From NCBI RefSeq assembly GCF_042096055.1, contig NZ_JBELMH010000023.1, forward strand, positions 1-38,643: a stretch of 38,643 nucleotides of DNA, given 5' to 3'. The notes under the pieces were generated by a model. It worked only from the letters and a program-made list of their open reading frames with translations. It was not told where the DNA came from and searched no databases. Shown here piece after piece: positions 9,518-16,519 of the stretch. The first letter of the stretch is position 1. Each line of letters begins with the position of its first letter. Source of the DNA: Citreimonas sp042096055. GTDB taxonomy: Bacteria; Pseudomonadota; Alphaproteobacteria; Rhodobacterales; Rhodobacteraceae. The position numbers and the translations under genes were made by a program.

Positions 9518-10843
9518 TCACTGCAGCGGCCCCCAGCTTGGGTCCGACGCGCCCGACGGCGTGCGCACCCGCTGCAGGTTGCGCCCCGAGACGTCGACGG
9601 AATAGAGCGCTGACGAGCCCTGCTCACCCTGGGTCTCGCGCGAGAACATGATCACGCGGCCGCCCGGCGCCCAAGTCGGGCTTTCGTCCAGGAAGGACGC
9701 GGTCAGCAGGCGCTCCTCGGAGCCGTCGGTGCGCATCACGCCGATGTGGAAGCGGCCCGCGTTCTGCTTGGTGAAGGCGATCATGTCGCCGCGCGGCGAC
9801 CAGACCGGCGTGCCGTAGCGGCCCTGGCCGAAGCTGATGCGCGTCGCCTCGCCGCCGCCTGCGGGCATCACGTAGAGCTGCTGCGTCCCCGAACGGTCGC
9901 TTTCGAACACGATGCGGCTGCCATCGGGCGAGAAGCCCGGCGCGGTCTCGATCGACGGCGCGTCGGTCAGCCGACGCAGCTGGCCGCTGGACAGCGTCAG
10001 CGAGTAGATGTCGGTGTTCGACCCCTGCGTCAGCGAGAAGATCACCGTGTTCCCGTCCGGCGAGAAGCGCGGCGCGAAGCTCATCACGCCCTCGGTCGTG
10101 GGCAGCATCTGCGACGAGGCCGTGCCCACCTGCAGGATACGCACGCGCGGGAAGCCGGTCTCGTAACTGGTATACAGCACGCGGCTGCCGTCGGGCGAGA
10201 AGCGCGGCGCCAGCACGATCGAGTTGCCGTCGGTCAGGTACTGCACGTTCGCGCCGTCGTAATCCATGATCGCGAGGCGCTTCTGGCGGGCGTCCTTGGG
10301 TCCGGTTTCCGAGACGAAGACCACGCGGCTGTCGAAGTAGGGCTGCTCGCCCGTCAGGCGCGAATAGACCTGGTCGGCAACCTTGTGGGCAAGGCGCCGC
10401 ACGCCGGTGCTGTCGGCGGCGAACTGCATCCCGTCGCCCAACTCGGTGCCGGCGAAGACGTCCCACAGGCGGAACTTGACCACGACGCGGCCCGATCCGT
10501 CGGTCGACACCGCACCGGTGATCAGCGCCTGGGCGTTGACCGCCCGCCAGTCGGCGAAGGCCACCGGTGCGCCGAAGTTCGACACGCGCGAGATATGCGC
10601 GTCGCGCGGGATCTCGCGGAAGAGGCCGGTGCCGGTCAGGTCGGCGGCGACGACGCGGCTGATCTCCTCGGCCAGCGCCTCGGCGCCGGGCGTCTCGGCG
10701 ACGAAGGTGGGCACGGCGAAGGGCAGCGGCTCGATCACGCCCTCGGTGATCTCGATGCGCAGGGGGCCGTCCTGCGCGGTGGCGGCGACGGGCGCAAGCC
10801 AGCAGGACAGGGCGACGAGCAGGGACAGGAACGCTCGGATCAT
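9518..10843 (-). CDS. tolB: Tol-Pal translocation protein TolB (periplasmic beta-propeller)
   Basis: TolB is the periplasmic partner that binds Pal and TolA. The 441 residues contain a signal peptide (about 1-23, MIRAFLSLLVALSCWLAPVA), an N-terminal alpha/beta domain (EITEGVIEPLPFAVPTF onward) and a six-bladed propeller built from repeated FSPDGSR-type motifs (ARFSPDGSRVLYTSYE, RFSPDGNTVIFS, GFSPDGSRIVFESDR, WSPRGDMIAFTKQ). ATG 10843 has AAGGAG 7 nt upstream; the open frame runs further but without a plausible signal sequence. The C-terminus ends DPSWGPLQ as in other alphaproteobacterial TolB. Confidence 0.97.
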   Translation of the reverse strand: MIRAFLSLLVALSCWLAPVAATAQDGPLRIEITEGVIEPLPFAVPTFVAETPGAEALAEEISRVVAADLTGTGLFREIPRDAHISRVSNFGAPVAFADWRAVNAQALITGAVSTDGSGRVVVKFRLWDVFAGTELGDGMQFAADSTGVRRLAHKVADQVYSRLTGEQPYFDSRVVFVSETGPKDARQKRLAIMDYDGANVQYLTDGNSIVLAPRFSPDGSRVLYTSYETGFPRVRILQVGTASSQMLPTTEGVMSFAPRFSPDGNTVIFSLTQGSNTDIYSLTLSSGQLRRLTDAPSIETAPGFSPDGSRIVFESDRSGTQQLYVMPAGGGEATRISFGQGRYGTPVWSPRGDMIAFTKQNAGRFHIGVMRTDGSEERLLTASFLDESPTWAPGGRVIMFSRETQGEQGSSALYSVDVSGRNLQRVRTPSGASDPSWGPLQ

Positions 10844-10953
10844 GCGAGGTCTCCTTCTGGTTGGCGTGGCACAAACCACCTTGGGGGCGGGCGATATGCA
10901 ATAACGGGCGGATCGGGAAGCGACGCGCGCGCGCGGCAGGCGGGACATGAGCG

Positions 10954-12174
10954 TCATCGCGTGCGCATCTGTTCGGGGTTGAAGGTCATCTCGACGCGTT
11001 TCCACTGGTCGTACTTGTCTGAAGGCAGGTCGAAGCCGTTCTGTTCCGCCGCACAGCGCAGGATCGCGCGGCGCGCGGCGGCATAGGCCGCGTCGGCGGC
11101 CGCCCCCGACCCGCCGGTGGCGTCGATCAGGCGCACGCTGCCCTCGACCGGACGGCCGTCGGGCTGCATGTCGAAGCCGACCACGACGGTCACGCTGGCG
11201 GCTTGGCTGCCCACGTCGACGACCCAGCAGCGCTGCACGGCCAGGCGCAGGCCCTCGCGCTCGCCCGGGGTCAGCGGTGGGCCGGCGGGCGCCTGCGGCG
11301 CGGGATCGCTGCCTGCGCCCGACATGGCCTCGGCCAGCGCGGCGGCGATGTCGTCCTGCGGCACCTCCTGCGGCGCGGGCTCGGGCTCCGGCGCGGGTTC
11401 CGGTTCGGGCTCGGCGGTGGGTGCCGGCGCGGGTTCGGGCTCGGGCTCCGGTTCGGGTGCCGGCTCCGGTTCCGGCGTGGGCGCGGGCTCGGGTTCGACG
11501 GCCGCCACCTGCCGCTCGGGGCGTGCAAGAGGTCGCACCGACGCGTTCGGCGCCGCGGCCGGGCGCTCGGCCTCGGTCACGATCTCGGTGGTGGCTTCTT
11601 CGGGTGCTGTCGATTCCTGCTCGGCCTCGGCGACGTCCGGGCTTTCGGCCTCGGGGTCGGCGGCCTGCTGCACGGCCTCGTCCGGCACCGCCTCGGGGGG
11701 CGGCGGGGCGACGGCCTCGGGGGCGACGCGCGGTGCGTCCTGCGGCGTGGGCGGCAGGTCGCTTTCGGGCGCCTCGACCGCGGGGGCCGCGGGCGGCGTC
11801 GGCATCGGATCAGGCGGCGCGTCCTGAACTTCGGCCACCGGCGGAGCAGGCGCCGGCGGCTCGGCCGGCTGCGCCTCGGGCTCGACCTCGGGGACGGGTG
11901 CGGGCGGCTCGGGGCGCGCGGGCGGGCGCGTGTCCGACGGCGGAGGGGGCGGCGGCGGGGCCGGCGTTTCCTCGGGCGCTTCGGGGGCGGCGGGCGCGGG
12001 TTCGGTCTGCGGGCCGTTCTGCGGCGCGGTCAGCGCGGCGAACTCTGCCTCCGAGATCACCGACACGTCGGCCACGGTCATATCGGGCGGATCGGCGCGA
12101 AAGACAGGCCCCAGCAGCAGCCAAAGCGCCAGCAGGCCGTGCGCCCCGGCGGATATGTTGAACCCGCGCGACAT
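10954..12174 (-). CDS. tolA: TolA-type energy transducer with long Pro/Glu-rich periplasmic domain
   Basis: TolA spans the periplasm from the TolQR motor to TolB-Pal. The 406 residues have one N-terminal membrane helix (about 9-24, AGAHGLLALWLLLGPVF), a very long low-complexity Pro/Glu/Ala segment (about 55-300) and a globular TolA/TonB-like C-terminal domain (about 302-406) with TPGEREGLRLAVQRCW, VTVVVGFDMQPDGRP and AAYAAARRAILRC. This includes two cysteines (316 and 374) that could form the domain's disulfide. Residues 227-269 are almost pure Glu-Pro/Ala-Pro repeats. The segment lacks the Ala/Lys-rich helical character of E. coli TolA, so it is expected to be an extended polyproline rod. 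Its identity comes from position between tolR and tolB as much as from sequence. Confidence 0.9.
   Translation of the reverse strand: MSRGFNISAGAHGLLALWLLLGPVFRADPPDMTVADVSVISEAEFAALTAPQNGPQTEPAPAAPEAPEETPAPPPPPPPSDTRPPARPEPPAPVPEVEPEAQPAEPPAPAPPVAEVQDAPPDPMPTPPAAPAVEAPESDLPPTPQDAPRVAPEAVAPPPPEAVPDEAVQQAADPEAESPDVAEAEQESTAPEEATTEIVTEAERPAAAPNASVRPLARPERQVAAVEPEPAPTPEPEPAPEPEPEPEPAPAPTAEPEPEPAPEPEPAPQEVPQDDIAAALAEAMSGAGSDPAPQAPAGPPLTPGEREGLRLAVQRCWVVDVGSQAASVTVVVGFDMQPDGRPVEGSVRLIDATGGSGAAADAAYAAARRAILRCAAEQNGFDLPSDKYDQWKRVEMTFNPEQMRTR
11368..11496 (-). repeat. Hexanucleotide-type repeat encoding (Glu/Ala-Pro)n in TolA
   Basis: The plus strand is a run of GGCTCG, GGTTCC, GGCTCC and GGTTCG units that encode residues 227-269 of TolA. 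The third-position changes between units show an old, codon-degenerate repeat rather than a recent identical expansion. It may still vary in copy number between strains. Confidence 0.7.
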
Positions 12175-12180
12175 GGTCGA

Positions 12181-12672
12181 TCAGTTGCCCGTCCCGCCAG
12201 GCGCCGCTCCGTCGAGCGCGGGGCCGCCCACGTCCGTCACCAGCCCGATCGAGGCGAAGCCGCCGGCGTTCAGCGCGCCCATCACCTGCGCGACCGTCTC
12301 GTAGGGCACGGCGCCGTCCGCGCGCAGGAACACACGGTCGTCGGCGCGTTCGGCCGCGATGGCGCGCAGGCGCGGGATCAGGTCGTCGCGGGCGATCTCG
12401 GTGCTTTGCAGCGTGACGCCGCCCTGTGCGTCTATGGTGACGGTCAGCGGTTCCTCTGTCTCGGCGGGCAGGGCCTGCGCGGCGGTGCGCGGCAGTTCCA
12501 CCGGCACGCCGACGGTCAGCAGGGGTGCGGCCACCATGAAGATGATCAGAAGCACCATCATCACGTCCACGAAGGGCGTGACGTTGATCTCGGCCATGGG
12601 CCGCGCGCGGTTGCGGCGGCCCCGGCGGCGGCTTCCCCCGCCGCCCGTGGATTGCGTGACGCCGCCTCCCAT
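12181..12672 (-). CDS. tolR: Tol-Pal motor protein TolR (ExbD family)
   Basis: TolR forms the proton-driven motor with TolQ. The 163-residue protein starts with an unusual Gly-rich then Arg-rich cytoplasmic leader (GGGGSRRRGRRNRARP, 10-25). The conserved EINVTPFVDVMMVLLIIFM follows, a membrane helix of about 33-51 with the proton-path aspartate at 36, and then a periplasmic domain (LPRTAAQAL to the C-terminus). Start ATG 12672 lies 3 nt after the tolQ stop, and the stop is 6 nt before tolA, so the three genes are translated as a block. Confidence 0.95.
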   Translation of the reverse strand: MGGGVTQSTGGGGSRRRGRRNRARPMAEINVTPFVDVMMVLLIIFMVAAPLLTVGVPVELPRTAAQALPAETEEPLTVTIDAQGGVTLQSTEIARDDLIPRLRAIAAERADDRVFLRADGAVPYETVAQVMGALNAGGFASIGLVTDVGGPALDGAAPGGTGN

Positions 12673-12675
12673 GCC

Positions 12676-13371
12676 TCAGCCGTCCAGCTGGCGCGAGAGG
12701 ATGGTCGCGAACTCGTCGGCGAAGGATTCGTAGCCGCCGACGATCCGGTCGCTGTCGGCCGACAGCTTGTTGTAGAAGATCACCGCCGGGATGGCCGCCA
12801 GCAGGCCCAGGCCCGTGGCCAGAAGCGCCTCGGCGATGCCGGGCGCCACCACGACCAGCGAGGTGTTCTGCTGCTGCGCGATCTCGACGAAGGCGTGCAT
12901 GATGCCCCAGACGGTGCCGAACAGGCCGATGAACGGCGCGGTCGAGCCCACCGTCGCCAGCACGGTCAGACCCTTCTGCAGGCCCTCGGCCTCTTTCTGG
13001 ATCGCCACGTCCATGCTGCGGTCGATGCGCGGCTGTGCGCCCGGGATCAGCCGGCCATCGTCGCGGTGACTGCGCTGCCATTCCAGCATGCCCGAGGCGA
13101 AGATTCGCGCCGCCCGTCCGTCCGGGTCCGGTCCCAGTTTGTCGAACAGCTCGTCCAGCGGCTCGCCCGACCAGAAGGCCGCGTCGAAGGCCGCCGCCTC
13201 GTGCCGGGCGCGGCGATAGGCCACCATCTTGTCGATGAAGATCGCCCAGACCCAGACCGAGGCCGCGATCAGCAGCAGCATGACCAGCTTGACCGTGAGC
13301 GTCGCGCGCCCGAAAAGCCCCCACATGGAGAAATCGATCTCCTGCGCGAGAGCGAGAGTTTCCGCTTCCAT
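12676..13371 (-). CDS. tolQ: Tol-Pal motor protein TolQ (ExbB/MotA family)
   Basis: A 231-residue inner-membrane protein with three helices: about 27-46, about 133-158 (VLATVGSTAPFIGLFGTVWGIMHAF) and about 178-200 (ALLATGLGLLAAIPAVIFYNKLS). Between helix 1 and 2 is the cytoplasmic loop typical of the family. It couples the proton gradient to TolA movement together with TolR. Start ATG 13371 has AGGACAA upstream. It is the first gene of the visible operon; the ybgC thioesterase often found before tolQ is absent, and a 141-nt gap separates it from the upstream transporter gene on the same strand. Confidence 0.95.
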   Translation of the reverse strand: MEAETLALAQEIDFSMWGLFGRATLTVKLVMLLLIAASVWVWAIFIDKMVAYRRARHEAAAFDAAFWSGEPLDELFDKLGPDPDGRAARIFASGMLEWQRSHRDDGRLIPGAQPRIDRSMDVAIQKEAEGLQKGLTVLATVGSTAPFIGLFGTVWGIMHAFVEIAQQQNTSLVVVAPGIAEALLATGLGLLAAIPAVIFYNKLSADSDRIVGGYESFADEFATILSRQLDG

Positions 13372-13512
13372 TTGTCCTGCTCTTCCGCCTGCACCCGTCT
13401 TTGCGGGCTTGTTGGCAGCGTTGTTAACTCATTTCCACGCCCCGATCCATCACATTGGCGACATTCCGCCCCGGCGACGCACTTTGCGCGGTTTGCCGCC
13501 TGCGCCGGATGC

Positions 13513-14406
13513 TCAGGTCGCCAGGACCAGGATCAGCACCGAGACGCCGACCAGCGCGCAGCCGGCCAGTTCGCGGCGCGTCACGGTCTCGTGGAAGATC
13601 AGCACGGACGCTGCGAGCGACAGGATCAGCTCGACCTGCCCCACGGCGTAGACCAGCGCCGCGGCCTGCAGGGTGAAGGCGGTGAACCAGCACCACGACC
13701 CCGCCATCGACGCAAGCCCCAACCAGGCGGCGCGGCGGCGCGCGCGCCACACGGCGGTCACGTCGCCGGGGCTGGCCAGCCGCAGCCACAGCGCCATCGC
13801 CGCGGTCTGCAGTGCCGTAACGACAGTCAGCGTCAGGCCCGCGCGCAGCAGCGCGTCGTCCGTAGGCACCGCCAGCGTCGCCGCACGGTAGCCCACGCCC
13901 GCCACCGCGAAGAAGAAGCCCGAGCCGAGCCCGAGCGCCACGGCGCCCGCGTCGAACCGGCGCAGCGCACCGGCCGGCGCCTCGGACAGCAGCAGCACGC
14001 CCACCAGCCCAAGCCCGATCGCGGCCCAGCCGGCCAGCGGGATCGTGTCGCCCAGCAGCGCAAGACCCAGCAGCGCGGTCTGCACCACCTCGGTCTTCTT
14101 CAGCGTGACGCCGGTGGCGAAGTTGCGCCGCGCGAACAGCCGGACCAGCAGGATCGTGGCCAGGATCTGCCCCAGCCCGCCCAGCACGACCCAGCCCGCG
14201 AAGCCAACGACCGGCATCGGCGGCGCCACGCCCGTGACGGCGATGTAGACGACCAGCATGACCGCCGCGCCCGGCGCCGCGTAGGCGAAGCGCGCGAAGG
14301 TGCTGGCCGTCGCGCTGAGGCCGCCCGCGGCCAGCTGCTTGTGCAGCACGAAGCGCAGCGTCTGGATCGTGGCCGCAGCCAGCGTCGCGAGAACCCAGAC
14401 CTCCAC
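13513..14406 (-). CDS. EamA/DMT-superfamily membrane transporter
   Basis: A 297-residue, highly hydrophobic protein with about ten membrane helices in two EamA halves. The first half includes VLATLAAATIQTLRFVLHKQ and FAGWVVLGGLGQILATILLV; the second includes ALGLGSGFFFAVAGVGYRAA and GQVELILSLAASVLIFHETV. The last is the typical E-x-x-x near the final helices. DMT proteins export or import small metabolites; the substrate here is unknown. No ATG is available in the right frame, so I take GTG 14406, 14 nt after the aldo/keto reductase stop, with only a weak GGCGG upstream. The close spacing suggests cotranscription with that reductase. Confidence 0.82.
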   Translation of the reverse strand: MEVWVLATLAAATIQTLRFVLHKQLAAGGLSATASTFARFAYAAPGAAVMLVVYIAVTGVAPPMPVVGFAGWVVLGGLGQILATILLVRLFARRNFATGVTLKKTEVVQTALLGLALLGDTIPLAGWAAIGLGLVGVLLLSEAPAGALRRFDAGAVALGLGSGFFFAVAGVGYRAATLAVPTDDALLRAGLTLTVVTALQTAAMALWLRLASPGDVTAVWRARRRAAWLGLASMAGSWCWFTAFTLQAAALVYAVGQVELILSLAASVLIFHETVTRRELAGCALVGVSVLILVLAT

Positions 14407-14420
14407 CGCCGCCGCCCGGC

Positions 14421-15470
14421 CTAGTACGGCATCGGGTGCTGCTTGTGCACGGCGTCGATCCGCTCCATCAGCTCGTCGCCAAGGCGCATGTCGATCGCGC
14501 CCAGCGCGTGCTCCAGCTGTTCGACCGTCGTCGAGCCGAAGATCGACGAGGCGACGAACGGCCGCTGCACGGTGAAGGCCAGCGCCATGTGCACCGGGTC
14601 GATGTCGAATTCGCGCGCCAGCGCCAGGTAGGCGTCGACAGCCTCGAAGGCGCGGTCGGACTTGCGCCCGCCCAGGTCGCCGTTGATCGCCATCCGCGAG
14701 CCCTCGGGCAGCGCGCCGCCCTGGTACTTGCCCGTCAGCAGCCCGGCGGCGAGCGGCGAGAACGGCAGCAGGCCCACGTCCTCGTAGTGCATCAATTCGG
14801 CCAGGTCGGTGTCGGCCATCCGGCACATCAGCGAGTATTCGTTCTGGATGCTCGCCACCCGCGGCCCGCCGGTGCGCTCGGCCGCCAGCAGCCACTGCAT
14901 CGTGCCCCAGGCGGAATCGTTGGACAGGCCGAAGGCGCGGATCGTGCCGCGCTCGACCTCGCGTTGCAGGGCGCCCAGGCAATCCTCGATGTCCTGGATC
15001 ACGTCGGCGCGGCTGTAGCTGGACGCGGTCGGATCGTAGCGCCAGTTCTTGCGAAACATGAAGCTGCCACGGTTCGGCCAGTGGAACTGGTAGAGGTCGA
15101 CATGATCCGTCTGCAGCCGCTTGAGCGAGGATTCGACCGCCCCGGGGATGGTGGCGGACGTGATCGGCGCGCCGTCGCGCACCGCGTCCAGCCCCTCGCC
15201 GGAATGCTTTGTGGCCACGACCCAGTCGTTGCGGCGGCCGGTCTTGGCGAACCAGTTGCCGAGGATCTGCTCGGTCAGGCCGATGGTCTCGGCCTTCACG
15301 GGATTGACCGGGTACATCTCGGCCGCGTCCATGAAATTGATGCCGGCGGCCTGCGCGCGCTCGATCTGGGCGTGCGCCGTGGCCTCGTCGGTCTGGCTGC
15401 CGAAGGTCATGGTGCCCAGGCAGTATTCGGTGACGGTGATTCCGGTCCGTCCAAGCGGGTTCGTCTTCAT
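14421..15470 (-). CDS. Aldo/keto reductase (Tas-like family)
   Basis: An NADPH-dependent cytosolic oxidoreductase of 349 residues with a complete AKR active site: Asp48 and Tyr53 (FMDAAEMYP), Lys88 (VATKH) and His130 (YQFHWPNR). The insert containing WFAKTGRRND and the FSPLAAGLLTGKYQGG region are typical of the Tas / YajO-type AKR branch. The start MKTNPLGRTGITVTEYCLGT at ATG 15470 agrees with the family N-terminus and has GAGGGA upstream. The in-frame extension to 16514 has no similarity and overlaps the divergent SOS gene. The substrate is unknown. It is divergent from the ImuA-like gene across 162 nt. Confidence 0.92.
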   Translation of the reverse strand: MKTNPLGRTGITVTEYCLGTMTFGSQTDEATAHAQIERAQAAGINFMDAAEMYPVNPVKAETIGLTEQILGNWFAKTGRRNDWVVATKHSGEGLDAVRDGAPITSATIPGAVESSLKRLQTDHVDLYQFHWPNRGSFMFRKNWRYDPTASSYSRADVIQDIEDCLGALQREVERGTIRAFGLSNDSAWGTMQWLLAAERTGGPRVASIQNEYSLMCRMADTDLAELMHYEDVGLLPFSPLAAGLLTGKYQGGALPEGSRMAINGDLGGRKSDRAFEAVDAYLALAREFDIDPVHMALAFTVQRPFVASSIFGSTTVEQLEHALGAIDMRLGDELMERIDAVHKQHPMPY

Positions 15471-15598
15471 CTCGGGGTCCCTCGTCGTTCGCCGCTTTCC
15501 TGCCCGCGCAGGTCGGGACGGACAAGGCCAAAGCGCGTGCCGGCTGGATACCGCGCGGCCGGCGCGGCTTTTTCGGGCAGCCGGACCGCAGGAATCGC

Positions 15599-15626
15599 TT
15601 GAGAACATATAGCGAACATATATCCT
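15599..15626 (+). promoter_or_regulatory. Promoter of the ImuA-like gene, predicted leaderless
   Basis: TTGAGA (15599-15604), a 16-nt spacer and TATCCT (15621-15626) form a recognisable housekeeping promoter. The expected start point, about 7 nt downstream, coincides with the A of the ATG at 15633. No Shine-Dalgarno is present before that ATG, which supports a leaderless transcript. The LexA box lies inside this promoter. Confidence 0.6.
15603..15617 (+). promoter_or_regulatory. LexA operator (SOS box, GAAC-N7-GAAC)
   Basis: GAAC (15603-15606), seven bases, GAAC (15614-15617): an exact match to the direct-repeat SOS box of alphaproteobacteria. It overlaps the end of the -35 hexamer and the spacer, where bound LexA would block RNA polymerase. 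The ImuA-like reading frame begins 16 nt further on. Confidence 0.85.
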
Positions 15627-15632
15627 GTGCGC

Positions 15633-16250
15633 ATGTCCGCCCTCGATTCCCGCCTGGGCCGCCACGGCCATCGCCCGCCCCCTGCCCTGTCGCTGTGGAA
15701 CGACACGCTCAGCCTTGCGCTGGCGCGCGTGCACGAGCTGTGCGGCACCGCAAGGCGCACGCTGGCGCTGCGCGTCGCCGCCGCGGCCGGCGCGCCGGTG
15801 CTGTGGATCGCGCCGGCGCGCGGGGCGGCGCCGCTCAACCCCTCCGGCATGGCCGAGTTCCTGCAGCCGCGCGACGTGCTGTTCGTCACGCCCGAGCGTC
15901 CGGTGGACCTGCTCTGGGCGATGGAAGAGGCTTTGCGCAGCGGTGCCGCGCCGGTGGTGATCGCCGACCTGGCCGATCCGCCGGCGATGACGCCCGTGCG
16001 CCGCCTGCACCTGGCCGCCGAGGCCGGCGCCGCGACCGGCCTGTGCCGCCCCCTGGGGTTGATCCTGACGCCGGGCGACGGCGGCGCCGCGGGGATCGAG
16101 ACACGCTGGCGGATGGACCCGCTGCACGCGTCCGACCGCGACCGCTGGCGGCTGGAACGGCTGCGCGCACGGATGGCCCCGCCCCGGGCTTGGACGATCG
16201 AGGACGAGGCCGCGCAGCCCGAGACGGGCGCCGCGCGCATGACGGGGTGA
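15633..16250 (+). CDS. ImuA-like SOS-inducible protein
   Basis: A 205-residue soluble protein resembling the short ImuA-like (SulA/RecA-related) proteins of Rhodobacteraceae. It has the ALARVHELCGTARRTLALRV segment (about 30-50), VLWIAPARGAAPLNPSGM, DVLFVTPERPVDLLWAMEEA, LRSGAAPVVIADL and TPVRRLHLAAE. No Walker A loop is visible. In many bacteria ImuA works with ImuB and the error-prone polymerase DnaE2 in damage mutagenesis, but neither gene is adjacent here; metG follows after 269 nt. ATG 15633 is preferred over GTG 15627 because a predicted promoter would start transcription at 15633. The LexA box upstream is the strongest independent support for a damage-response role. Confidence 0.65.
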   Translation: MSALDSRLGRHGHRPPPALSLWNDTLSLALARVHELCGTARRTLALRVAAAAGAPVLWIAPARGAAPLNPSGMAEFLQPRDVLFVTPERPVDLLWAMEEALRSGAAPVVIADLADPPAMTPVRRLHLAAEAGAATGLCRPLGLILTPGDGGAAGIETRWRMDPLHASDRDRWRLERLRARMAPPRAWTIEDEAAQPETGAARMTG

Positions 16251-16257
16251 CGGGTCG

Positions 16258-16335
16258 AGGCGGCGCAGGGGGCTCTGCCCCCGCCGCCCGTACCGGGCGT
16301 CTCCCCCCAGATATTTCCGGACCAAAGAAGCAAGG
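16258..16335 (+). repeat. Rhodobacteraceae-type 3'-flanking intergenic element, copy A
   Basis: It begins 7 nt after the ImuA-like stop codon. It contains a GC hairpin (GGGGGC 16268-16273 with GCCCCC 16277-16282), a second hairpin (GCCCG 16286-16290 with CGGGC 16294-16298), then a C-run and the tail AGATATTTCCGGACCAAAG (16309-16327). Closely related copies lie at 26370-26296 and 36650-36587 on the minus strand, each likewise after a stop codon and in the sense direction. It could act as a terminator, an RNA stabiliser or a small RNA. Confidence 0.7.
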
Positions 16336-16360
16336 GCAAGCGCAGCCATCGCATCCAGCG

Positions 16361-16415
16361 CCCCGCGCCCTGGCGCGACGGGGCGGGCGGGTGGGCGGCG
16401 CGCCAGGGCGCGGGG
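16361..16415. repeat. Perfect 17-bp inverted repeat with a G-quadruplex motif in its loop
   Basis: The left arm CCCCGCGCCCTGGCGCG (16361-16377) is exactly complementary to the right arm (16399-16415). The 21-nt loop holds four G-tracts on the plus strand (16380-16383, 16385-16387, 16389-16391, 16393-16395) separated by single bases C, C and T. This is the G3-N1-G3-N1-G3-N1-G3 form expected to fold most stably. It lies 105 nt upstream of the metG ATG and downstream of repeat copy A. No T-run follows, so it is not an ordinary terminator. Confidence 0.85.
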
Positions 16416-16519
16416 CGAAGGGCACGCCGCCGATGCGGCCGAGGACACGGGTTTTTCCCGGTGGCAGCGCCGCGCGCCATCCGCTACATGCTGCGCGAAC
16501 CGAAGAAGGGACACGCGCC

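Noticed and set aside
11368..11497. CRISPR-like or selfish repeat array in tolA
   Set aside because: The units are six bases, contiguous, without spacers, and encode an in-frame Glu/Ala-Pro stretch.
11203..14424. Plus-strand open frame of 1073 codons
   Set aside because: It is antisense to tolA, tolR, tolQ and the transporter gene, runs through four real genes and intergenic DNA, and is rich in Arg/Gly/His with no domain. It reflects third-position GC bias, not a gene.
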